A stretch of 31,400 nt of DNA from a virus, in IMG/VR virus record IMGVR_UViG_3300021091_000264, positions 1 to 31,400 of that record; one strand, 5' to 3'. Below the pieces are notes generated by a model. It saw only the letters and a list, made by a program, of their open reading frames with translations, had not been told where the DNA came from and made no database searches. The position numbers and the translations under genes were made by a program. Numbering within the stretch: position 1 is the first letter of the stretch; every line of letters begins with the position of its first letter. Positions 18,001-23,306 of this stretch are shown piece by piece.

Positions 18001-18378
18001 AATTCGGCGCCTGGTCTCATTATCTGGATGGGAGCATTAGATACACTTCAGACAACTGCAACAACTAGAGTTTACAGTGCAACTGGTGGAACTTTGACAC
18101 ATACTCATTATTTGTCTACTACAGATTTTGGTAACACTTCAAATATTTTCAGTTGGGGAAATGTAAATGGTGCTGGTGTTAAAACAGGTGGAATGGGAGG
18201 CGGTAATACAGTAGATGTTAACTTTACACATACTGAAATGGGATCTAGAGTTAATCCTGGAACTTTTACTTTAAGTAGTGCAACTGCTATATTACCACAA
18301 GTAGCACTTAGACCGAACAGAACAATTCCATTGATACAACCATTTTTCAGAGTAAAGTACTTAATCAAAGCATACTAA
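15043..18378 (+). CDS. adhesin-like tail fibre: Gly-rich head, four Ig-like repeats, collar domain, 1111 aa
   Basis: Four regions are visible. Residues about 29-250 are extremely glycine-rich, with ...GAASYLVLNGTIIVAAGGG, the layout of ALK/LTK-type glycine-rich domains and reminiscent of the polyglycine-II adhesin of T-even gp38 proteins. Residues about 258-687 hold four Ig-like repeats of 106-109 aa. Residues about 706-770 are a collar domain (Y-A-I-G-T-I-I, P-G-F-I-E-C-D-G-R-L-L-N-A-S-E-Y-P-A-L-F). The rest is a beta-rich tip with H-T-H-T and T-H-T-H-Y, ending F-F-R-V-K-Y-L-I-K-A-Y. It starts 2 nt after the previous stop without a clear ribosome binding site. It is the best candidate here for the receptor-binding protein, by inference. 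Confidence 0.85.
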   Translation: MALLTLQYLTPGRTPITLPSTVTTFTYTVDGAGGGGGGVDAGSPGGPGGRGARIQGTITGITGGSLEIYVGGGGGAGASGGGAAGGAGGTNGGNGGGGRGANSGPQGSSGAGGGGGAASYLVLNGTIIVAAGGGGGGGGGGNDGGPLQSFQIAGNATTSLSTSNTLASGANATNHPTDGGGGGAGGGGSGPGGAGFTPTVAGAGGGDTDAGGGSGGGNYYNNTSHTAAPSVSIAGGIGGGSSSSGSNGAITIVYDDTDDTPNPVANFATILNATRSTAYTTTNSVTVSGINVSVPAIANNSAIIVKNGASTGSSSTTVVNGDTLALTQTSSSSYSTLVSTNLTIGPTGRSVDAIFNIVTEDAPVNRPNSFDFVDVVDAPLNTFITSNSVTITGLTATASVTATASAAGAPVTNITVVINGVDTGSNTGNISNGQTLALRLRTSNAVNTTTTASVVVGSGGAVDWNARTVVFEDTAPDLYNFTDITNAAASSVVTSNVQSISGINTSAQVSITAGFEVSINGGAFVTPTAATTISNGQTLQLRGTASAIPGASVTATVNIGNPVTGELADTWIITSGLAGDTTPDPFTFADRFNQLAAVLVYSNQVTPSGFTASSTLTVTRSGAYLAANPEVSVDGGTTWTALGVGSYTNTSFTPGMTIQLRATSSAYGSATSTLSITLGSYSTTWAIRTLSAAPVGANKSTWYNSTPGAKIDGYAIGTIITTFKDASGNFGTLDGSLSSRYPGFIECDGRLLNASEYPALFDILENTYGGTGSKVLAGGTWTYSGQFNIPKIRNRRLFGVGQVDGNSPASPAVPTRKGPAGTGAGSVNTVGSVGGDWYIATVDAAGTLPLEQVEGTPPSGTTGQFFALGTVTTIGYSSISGTVNFNVAGDIRASVGPLLGTFVDAPSHTHTIITGQSLSATTGLVPWGSRATVGNSGTISGTNSTASQFPGGPSFSPSNLSLADQTGSVTYNNFWSSPRDTTVQLDNSAPGLIIWMGALDTLQTTATTRVYSATGGTLTHTHYLSTTDFGNTSNIFSWGNVNGAGVKTGGMGGGNTVDVNFTHTEMGSRVNPGTFTLSSATAILPQVALRPNRTIPLIQPFFRVKYLIKAY
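15127..15790 (+). other. polyglycine-rich adhesin-like domain
   Basis: About 220 residues dominated by runs of Gly (up to ten in a row near residue 135), broken by short hydrophobic strands such as S-L-E-I-Y-V and T-I-I-V-A-A. Codons GGT, GGC and GGA are mixed, so it is not a simple nucleotide repeat, although it is visibly more GC-rich than the rest of the late block. Such lattices can present variable loops for host contact. Confidence 0.7.
15814..17104 (+). repeat. four tandem Ig-like repeats of about 107 aa
   Basis: Units begin near residues 258, 366, 475 and 582, at P-x-x-F/Y-x-F-x-D or similar, followed by V-x-S-N-x-V-x-I-S-G-I/L, a variable strand, and N-G-Q-T-L-x-L-R (N-G-D-T-L-A-L in unit 1) and a closing x-V-x-I-G. 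The spacing is 109, 109 and 107 residues. They would form a rod between the glycine-rich head and the collar domain. Confidence 0.8.
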
Positions 18379-18381
18379 ATA
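18374..18381 (+). promoter_or_regulatory. possible degenerate late-promoter box
   Basis: ACTAAATA overlaps the stop codon of the adhesin gene and lies 30 nt before the next ATG. It is identical to the sequence at 131-138 and matches six of eight bases of TATAAATA. Evidence is weak. Confidence 0.2.
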
Positions 18382-18411
18382 TTAATATCATTAAATTGAA
18401 GAAGATCTTTT

Positions 18412-19032
18412 ATGATACCACCGATTAAACCATTAGAAATAATGAAAGATGAAAATATCACTGAGTTTGAATTTTCTGATTTTATTGGAGTTTGGGATAA
18501 ATTTGTTCCCGCATATCTTTGCGAAACATTAATCAATCATTACGAAGAAGTTATTACTACAGGATCTTTTTTAGTTGGAGAAAATCAATTTCCAGAAAGA
18601 AACTTAGGAAGATCCGATTTATCTATTTTGTTAAATCAAACTGATAATGAACTAGCTAGCAGTATAAATCAATATTTGCAAGCATGTGGAACACATTATG
18701 TTGATAGATTTTCACAATTAAAAAATATAAAATTATTTTCAAGTGATTTGAAACTTCAACGTACACAACCAGAAGGTGGATATCATGTTTGGCATTATGA
18801 AAATAGTGAATATTCTGTATGTACTAGAGAACTTGTGTGGATCATTTATTTGAATGATATTCCAGATGGTGAAGGAGAAACAGAATTTTTATATCAACGT
18901 AGAAGAATTAAACCAACACAAGGAACTGTTGTAATCTGGCCTGCGGGAATGACACATGTACACAGGGGATTAACTGTTTATACTAAAGATAAATATATAT
19001 TGACTGGATGGTATCTAAAGGTTCCGAAATGA
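18412..19032 (+). CDS. 2OG-Fe(II) oxygenase, 206 aa
   Basis: Prolyl-hydroxylase-like member of the 2-oxoglutarate/Fe(II) dioxygenase superfamily. The iron-binding triad is probably His128-x-Glu130 in the stretch YHVWHYENSE and a distal His at 182 or 184 in TGMTHVHRG-like context (here A-G-M-T-H-V-H-R-G). A Lys or Arg a few residues on would bind 2-oxoglutarate. E-G-E-T-E-F-L-Y lies between, at the place of the usual G-G-x-x-x-F. It has Glu where most relatives have Asp. The ATG at 18412 follows a purine-rich GAAGAAG. The next gene overlaps by 4 nt (ATGA). Its place right behind the fibre genes suggests a fibre or host protein substrate, which is inference. Confidence 0.8.
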   Translation: MIPPIKPLEIMKDENITEFEFSDFIGVWDKFVPAYLCETLINHYEEVITTGSFLVGENQFPERNLGRSDLSILLNQTDNELASSINQYLQACGTHYVDRFSQLKNIKLFSSDLKLQRTQPEGGYHVWHYENSEYSVCTRELVWIIYLNDIPDGEGETEFLYQRRRIKPTQGTVVIWPAGMTHVHRGLTVYTKDKYILTGWYLKVPK

Positions 19033-19955
19033 CAGAGATAGTTTCAAATAGATTAGATGAATCTCAACGTTCATTAAAAACATCTATTTTAGAAGTTAAT
19101 TTTTCTAATAGAATTGTTGTTCGTGGTACAGTAGCTACAGAGATTAAAGAAGATGTTTGGAATGATATTATCCTTACTCAACTTGGCACTACTTGGCATG
19201 ATCCTAATAAAGATGAGATAGAATTTTTCATTTATAATGATGATGGAACATATTTTTGTCAAAGAAAAAGATCCAGAATGGATTTTAAAACAGGATTTTT
19301 TTATTGGAGATCTTATCAATATTATGAAGCTTCTGATGAAGAAGCTTTAAGAATATATAATATTTTTCGTGATTTTGCTGAAATTCAACGTTTTGACAGA
19401 ACGACAACTTATATTGAAGAAGCACAAAAATTATTTGATTCGCAATCATACTTTCAAGATAAGTATCAAAAAAGAAGAAGACAAATTTCGCTAATGCTTC
19501 TTTATTCTGATTGGAGAATGACTATTGATTATGAAGAGGAATTTGAAGGCGAACAAGAAATGTGGAAAGAATGGAGAAGAAGACTTAGAAGATGTTTGCC
19601 AGATTATGAAACTTTTGACAATCCATATGAAGCATTTAAATTTGTTTCAGTTCTAAAATATCCTATTGATCCTAATGTTTATTTTGAAAGATATCCAGAA
19701 GGTAAAAATGCTGATGGAGATGAAGTTGCTTACTTGTCAACTGACGATCAATATGATAGACTAGATTTTATTGTATCTAAAGACTTTGTTGCTGCTAGTA
19801 TGGAAAATATATTAGATCTTGTCAATAATTTTGCTGATCAAGAAGTAGAAATTACTTTACAAGTAAAACAAATTTTAGATGATTTGAATGCCTGGGATTA
19901 CTTCCCAACATTGCGTCAAGATTTAATTAAGGTCATGCATGATACAAGTTCTTAA
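19029..19955 (+). CDS. probable tail/fibre assembly chaperone-like protein, 308 aa
   Basis: No full-length family is recognised. The core R-R-R-Q-I-S-L-M-L-L-Y-S-D-W at about 155-168, then an acidic stretch, W-K-E-W-R-R-R-L-R-R at about 184-193, resembles the phage tail assembly chaperone pattern (R-x-x-L-L-x-x-S/C-D-W ... W-x-x-Y-R-x-x-L-R) of proteins encoded next to fibres. A second half (Y-P-I-D-P-N-V-Y-F-E-R-Y-P-E-G onward) is helical and acidic. I chose ATG 19029, overlapping the previous stop as ATGA and preceded by AAAGG, over an ATG 21 nt upstream. It may help fold or attach the collar-domain fibres. Otherwise its function is unknown. Confidence 0.6.
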   Translation: MTEIVSNRLDESQRSLKTSILEVNFSNRIVVRGTVATEIKEDVWNDIILTQLGTTWHDPNKDEIEFFIYNDDGTYFCQRKRSRMDFKTGFFYWRSYQYYEASDEEALRIYNIFRDFAEIQRFDRTTTYIEEAQKLFDSQSYFQDKYQKRRRQISLMLLYSDWRMTIDYEEEFEGEQEMWKEWRRRLRRCLPDYETFDNPYEAFKFVSVLKYPIDPNVYFERYPEGKNADGDEVAYLSTDDQYDRLDFIVSKDFVAASMENILDLVNNFADQEVEITLQVKQILDDLNAWDYFPTLRQDLIKVMHDTSS

Positions 19956-19987
19956 ACAGAACAAAGATTAACAAGATAGAATAATTA

Positions 19988-19995
19988 TATAAATG
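19988..19995 (+). promoter_or_regulatory. late-promoter-like box TATAAATG
   Basis: Seven of eight bases match TATAAATA. It lies in the 57-nt gap before the second oxygenase gene, 18 nt ahead of its ATG. This is the only gap over 10 nt between 18412 and 22377, so an internal late start is plausible. Confidence 0.35.
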
Positions 19996-20012
19996 AGCTT
20001 ACAATTTCACCT

Positions 20013-20660
20013 ATGATCTACACACTTGATTTATTAGATATTGTAGCTGTAAAAACTATTAATGAGTTTTATAATTTTTGTGATTTTGTAGATGGGTCTA
20101 TTTCTGGATCTCATAATAAAAATAAAAAGCACAATGAACAGTTACAGGATACAATTCATCAGTCATCACTGACAGATTTTGTTGATAGAGAAATTAAAAA
20201 ATGTGAAAAATTATCATATTTGTTTGTTCCTAGAGCAACTACATATCCTATATTTTTAAGATATACAGAAGGTATGCATTATGCATACCATAATGATTTT
20301 TATCAAATGTTTGGAGTTAAAACAGATTACAGTGTTTCTTGTTTTTTAAGTTCTCCTGATGATTATGAAGGAGGAGAATTAGTTTTAAATATTGGTGATA
20401 GAGAATTAGAATATAAGTTAAATCCTGGAGAATGTGTTGTTTATCCAACAGGAACACTTCATAAGGTAAATGAAGTTACATCTGGACAGAGAAATGTAAT
20501 GGTTTTTTGGATAGAATCTTGTATTGTTGACAGCAGAGTAAGATCAATATTTACAGAGTATTCAAATTTGATGTTGAAGAGATCAGATCTTGTTCAACAA
20601 AGTTCAGCAGATTTTGAAGCAATTAGATATCAAATCATGAGAGAATATGGACAATTCTAA
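20013..20660 (+). CDS. 2OG-Fe(II) oxygenase, PKHD-type hydroxylase-like, 215 aa
   Basis: The dioxygenase signature is clear: His93-x-Asp95 in YAYHNDFYQM, the E-G-G-E-L strand at about 119-123, Y-P-T-G-T-L-H with His150, and Arg160 in S-G-Q-R-N for 2-oxoglutarate. This layout is that of the PKHD/PiuC-type hydroxylases. The N-terminal 40 residues contain a Lys/Asn/His-rich linker. The C-terminal 30 residues are helical. It overlaps the next gene by 14 nt. It is a different branch from the 18412 protein, so the two are unlikely to be recent duplicates. The substrate is unknown. Confidence 0.87.
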   Translation: MIYTLDLLDIVAVKTINEFYNFCDFVDGSISGSHNKNKKHNEQLQDTIHQSSLTDFVDREIKKCEKLSYLFVPRATTYPIFLRYTEGMHYAYHNDFYQMFGVKTDYSVSCFLSSPDDYEGGELVLNIGDRELEYKLNPGECVVYPTGTLHKVNEVTSGQRNVMVFWIESCIVDSRVRSIFTEYSNLMLKRSDLVQQSSADFEAIRYQIMREYGQF

Positions 20661-21174
20661 ATTTGGTATATCAGATATTAAAAGATATACTAATGTTTTT
20701 ACAGAACTTGAACACCAAAGTATATTAAAATATTTAGAAAGACCAAAGTGGAGGTATGGTCATGTTTCTTCCACTATTGATTTTAAAAATGCTCCGCCAT
20801 TTTGGTCCATGACTTTAATATACGATGAATTTTTTACTAAGCATTTACTAAATAGGATATGTAAAATTACTGGTGATGATTTAGAACTTGATACTGTTTA
20901 TGCAAATGGTCAAACATATGGTCAAAGCGGACAACCACATCAAGATTCTTTACAAGATAATGAAAGAACATTTATATATTATCCAGAAACTTTTTGGGAT
21001 ATTAGGTGGAATGGCAAAACTGTTTTTATGACAAATGAAGGTATAACCTATACAATTCCAAACCCAAATACTGCGGTTTATTTTCCTGGAATAATTAAAC
21101 ATTATGCAGAGGAAACTGCAAGAGCATTTGGAGGATTAAGAAAAACAATAGCTTGGAAATTGCGTTTAAAGTAA
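20647..21174 (+). CDS. 2OG-Fe(II) oxygenase, 175 aa
   Basis: His98-x-Asp100 in QPHQDSLQDN, P-G-I-I-K-H with His152 and R-K-T-I-A-W-K-L with Arg165 form the expected triad plus 2-oxoglutarate Arg. A Trp/Phe-rich segment (F-W-D-I-R-W-N-G) lines the middle. Relatives with P-N-x-A-V-x-F-P-G before the distal His are common in cyanophages and marine bacteria. ATG 20647 lies inside the previous gene, whose stop is 14 nt further on, which suggests coupled synthesis. The next gene begins 1 nt after its stop. Confidence 0.83.
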   Translation: MDNSKFGISDIKRYTNVFTELEHQSILKYLERPKWRYGHVSSTIDFKNAPPFWSMTLIYDEFFTKHLLNRICKITGDDLELDTVYANGQTYGQSGQPHQDSLQDNERTFIYYPETFWDIRWNGKTVFMTNEGITYTIPNPNTAVYFPGIIKHYAEETARAFGGLRKTIAWKLRLK

Positions 21175-21175
21175 T

Positions 21176-21529
21176 ATGGATTATCAAATTTTTTCAATAG
21201 AAACTGAAAAACAAATTTTTTCTGGGTATGCACAGCATACAGGGAGACCATTAATTCTTGTTGATAGAGTAGGAATTAATAATTCAGAAGACCAAGAAGC
21301 AATTGATAGAGCATTTGCTTTTTATGAGAAAATCATGGCACCTGAAATATTTTCAACGTTGAAAGTAAATAAAATGTTTTCAATATTATTTCACTCAAAT
21401 GATTATGCAGTAGAATATGCTAGTGATAATTTTCCAGATAGAGATGAAAAATTAGCATTTCCAGAGTTAAAAATTATTGTTACTGTTATGGATGCAGAAG
21501 GACACACTAGATATACGAATGCATCATGA
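21176..21529 (+). CDS. hypothetical protein, 117 aa
   Basis: Unrecognised. It starts MDYQIFSIETEKQIFSGY. Alternating strands and helices are suggested: a helix with E-A-I-D-R-A-F-A-F-Y-E, a strand M-F-S-I-L-F-H-S, and a final strand L-K-I-I-V-T-V-M-D. No cysteine, membrane segment or catalytic motif is evident. It is packed between an oxygenase and another unknown gene (4-nt overlap with the latter), so it likely belongs to the same late function as its neighbours, such as fibre maturation. That rests on position only. Confidence 0.72.
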   Translation: MDYQIFSIETEKQIFSGYAQHTGRPLILVDRVGINNSEDQEAIDRAFAFYEKIMAPEIFSTLKVNKMFSILFHSNDYAVEYASDNFPDRDEKLAFPELKIIVTVMDAEGHTRYTNAS

Positions 21530-22377
21530 TTAGAGATCACTACAGAGCATTTAATGTATTTGATGTTAAAAATAAAACGCAAATTGCTTATGCAACTTGC
21601 GTTCCATATGAATTTGCAAATATAGAACCTCCATATATTGACGAGAGATGTTTAAGTTCGATTAATAAGATGGAGGAGATTTTGAAAGTTGAACAACCAA
21701 CACGATATAAATCACCATATTATAATCAAAAAAGATTATTTCGTGAGTTACAAACATATTTTGTAGATAGCAACTTACAAGAAGTTTTTGGATATAGAGT
21801 TCTCACAAAACAATTGCTGCCATATGATCATGCAGATTTCAGTGAAATTATTGGAGATGAACCAGAAATAATTGTTAAATTAAAAGAAAATCCTTATACA
21901 CAACCAACAATAGATTGTATATATTTTTCTGCTGGTGGAACGCCAAGATATATTGGACTTAGAGTGGAAACTAATGATGCCGAGTTACCAACCCTTCAAG
22001 AATTTTCTCATTTAGAAAATTTTAATAGGATTAGAAATGCTAGTCTGTTATTTCGTAGTGTTTTTCCTGTAAAATATTGGATTGATTTGCAAAATCCTGA
22101 AAATATTTCTATCATGCTTGTTTCTCCTACTCCAGAAGCATTAAAGATGCCAGAGTATGTGTATGAAAATGTTAGATGGGATTTTTATGAAGATTTAAAG
22201 AAAGATTGGTACGAATTTTTACAGATTGAAAACGTAATTACAGAAGAAGATTTAAATTATATTCTTAAAGTAAGTCCAGGAATTCAACAGTCTAAATTAA
22301 AATATCTCTGGGTAAATGGAAAAATTGAAAATATTGAACTGGAAAGCGTCTGCGTGCATGAATTTGAAGACGTTTGA
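21526..22377 (+). CDS. hypothetical protein, 283 aa
   Basis: Unrecognised soluble protein, rich in Glu, Asn and aromatic residues. It opens MIRDHYRAFNVFDVKNKTQI, which recalls the opening of the upstream 117-aa protein in having an early strand and a Lys/Thr turn. Features include Y-D-H-A-D-F (about 100-105), whose H-x-D spacing recalls an iron-binding pair, but no matching distal His/Arg pattern is convincing. It has an N-terminal ATGA overlap with its neighbour and is the last gene before the switch to a host-type promoter. It might be structural or an assembly factor. No stronger statement is possible from sequence. Confidence 0.75.
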   Translation: MIRDHYRAFNVFDVKNKTQIAYATCVPYEFANIEPPYIDERCLSSINKMEEILKVEQPTRYKSPYYNQKRLFRELQTYFVDSNLQEVFGYRVLTKQLLPYDHADFSEIIGDEPEIIVKLKENPYTQPTIDCIYFSAGGTPRYIGLRVETNDAELPTLQEFSHLENFNRIRNASLLFRSVFPVKYWIDLQNPENISIMLVSPTPEALKMPEYVYENVRWDFYEDLKKDWYEFLQIENVITEEDLNYILKVSPGIQQSKLKYLWVNGKIENIELESVCVHEFEDV

Positions 22378-22386
22378 GTGAGGGGG

Positions 22387-22415
22387 TTGACAAGCACCTC
22401 AAGATCTGGTAGGAT
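22387..22415 (+). promoter_or_regulatory. sigma70-like promoter, TTGACA-17-TAGGAT
   Basis: Perfect -35 TTGACA at 22387-22392, 17-nt spacer, -10 TAGGAT at 22410-22415 (4/6). It begins 10 nt after the last late-block gene and 22 nt before the next ATG (22437), giving a leader of about 15 nt. It fits an early phage promoter read by host RNA polymerase. Confidence 0.6.
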
Positions 22416-22433
22416 TGCAGCACCGACTTGAGG
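22397..22433 (+). promoter_or_regulatory. inverted repeat across promoter and start region
   Basis: CCTCAAG (22397-22403, within the -35/-10 spacer) and its exact complement CTTGAGG (22427-22433, at the ribosome binding site) are separated by 23 nt. The left arm lies before the expected transcription start, so it cannot be an RNA hairpin of this transcript. A DNA-level operator or a hairpin in read-through transcripts masking the ribosome binding site are both possible. Confidence 0.4.
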
Positions 22434-22436
22434 AAG

Positions 22437-22676
22437 ATGACCAAATTTCCCTATGAAACAATGCCGTTTCGACTGGAACACAAAGAAGGAAAGCAAACCA
22501 AAGTCTGTTTCTTTGCATGTAAAGAGCATCTGGAAAAGTATTTGACCAGAGCAAAACTTTCTCCTAAAGATTGCAAAGTAGAAGTAATGGATGGAGTATA
22601 TATTATTTCTAAATCTTCACCCAAACGTAAAACCAAAGGAAAACTTTTTTCATCTATTGAGGACTTTTTTGTATGA
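22437..22676 (+). CDS. hypothetical protein, 79 aa, basic
   Basis: Short basic protein starting MTKFPYETMPFRLEHKEGKQ. It has two Cys (C-F-F-A-C region has one pair spaced four apart near residue 30 if counted from both ends) and a Lys/Arg-rich stretch (S-P-K-R-K-T-K-G-K) before an acidic end E-D-F-F-V. The ATG at 22437 sits just after GAGGA, slightly close for ideal spacing. The frame is open 9 nt further up from a TTG. First gene behind the sigma70-like promoter, so probably early. No family is recognised; the charge suggests nucleic acid or polymerase contact, as speculation. Confidence 0.7.
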   Translation: MTKFPYETMPFRLEHKEGKQTKVCFFACKEHLEKYLTRAKLSPKDCKVEVMDGVYIISKSSPKRKTKGKLFSSIEDFFV

Positions 22677-22972
22677 CTATTGAAGGACGCCCAGAAATTG
22701 ATCATGATTGGAACGAAGGGTATCGTAAACAAATTCGTAATCGCCTTGCAGATGTAATTGGTGAATATGTAAATGATGATGATCTGAGTGCATTATCTTT
22801 TTTTCATGATCTTAAAGATGAACTTGCTGGATGGGTTGATTACCATCAAAATTATGCAGATAAAACAACTGCTATTCTTCATCTTATTGACGGACACAAA
22901 CAACCAGAGTTTCTAGCAGAAGATCGAAATAGCAATTTTCCAAACGAAAACACTGTGCCCACTAGGTTTTAA
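22673..22972 (+). CDS. hypothetical protein, 99 aa
   Basis: Acidic, mostly helical protein starting MTIEGRPEIDHDWNEGYRKQ, coupled to the previous gene by an ATGA overlap. Central helices are suggested around N-R-L-A-D-V-I-G-E-Y and F-F-H-D-L-K-D-E-L-A-G-W. No motif is recognised. The C-terminus is polar and probably flexible. An early, host-directed role would fit its promoter context, but there is no direct evidence. Confidence 0.72.
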   Translation: MTIEGRPEIDHDWNEGYRKQIRNRLADVIGEYVNDDDLSALSFFHDLKDELAGWVDYHQNYADKTTAILHLIDGHKQPEFLAEDRNSNFPNENTVPTRF

Positions 22973-23024
22973 TCAAAATCTGTAAACCAATAATTAAAAC
23001 AACATTAAAAATCCAATTATCTTG

Positions 23025-23032
23025 TGTAAATA
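23025..23032 (+). promoter_or_regulatory. late-box-like TGTAAATA
   Basis: Seven of eight bases match TATAAATA, 40 nt before the ATG at 23072. Immediately after it, GTTAG-AGTATG-CTAAC (23034-23049) forms a short inverted repeat containing TATGCT, which might be a -10. Both signals are weak. The gap 22973-23071 has no gene. Confidence 0.25.
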
Positions 23033-23071
23033 GTGTTAGAGTATGCTAACAATCATACGAGGTCAAATTCT

Positions 23072-23236
23072 ATGACATTTCCATCAGGTCAAAATAATAA
23101 ACTTACAGATGATGAGTGGGATGAAATGTCTGCATTAAAAGATGCAATAAATGTACGTCCACAATCTGTGATACCTGAAAAAATGGAAAAGTTCACAGAA
23201 TATTTTGTCCGTAGTTTAAAAGAACGAGGGTTGTGA
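23072..23236 (+). CDS. hypothetical protein, 54 aa
   Basis: Starts MTFPSGQNNKLTDDEWDEMS. The ATG at 23072 has a good ribosome binding site (CGAGG at 23059-23063, 8 nt away), so I prefer it to the GTG at 23033 in the same frame. The product is a small charged helical protein ending F-V-R-S-L-K-E-R-G-L. It stands alone between a weak promoter and a strong terminator, so it appears to be its own transcription unit. No family is recognised. Confidence 0.75.
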   Translation: MTFPSGQNNKLTDDEWDEMSALKDAINVRPQSVIPEKMEKFTEYFVRSLKERGL

Positions 23237-23259
23237 GACAGTTGTAAAACTGCCACATT

Positions 23260-23283
23260 CGCCCCTCCACAGGGGCGTTTTTT
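23260..23283 (+). terminator. rho-independent terminator
   Basis: A perfect 7-bp GC-rich stem, CGCCCCT (23260-23266) with AGGGGCG (23271-23277), closes a CCAC loop and is followed at once by TTTTTT. It lies 23 nt after the 54-aa gene and 24 nt before the helicase gene, separating the two units. Confidence 0.9.
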
Positions 23284-23306
23284 GCTGTATATTATTTTTT
23301 ATCGAC

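Noticed and set aside
21826-21846. H-x-D in the 283-aa protein as a sixth oxygenase
   Set aside because: An isolated H-A-D without a matching distal His and Arg spacing; not enough to place it in the superfamily.
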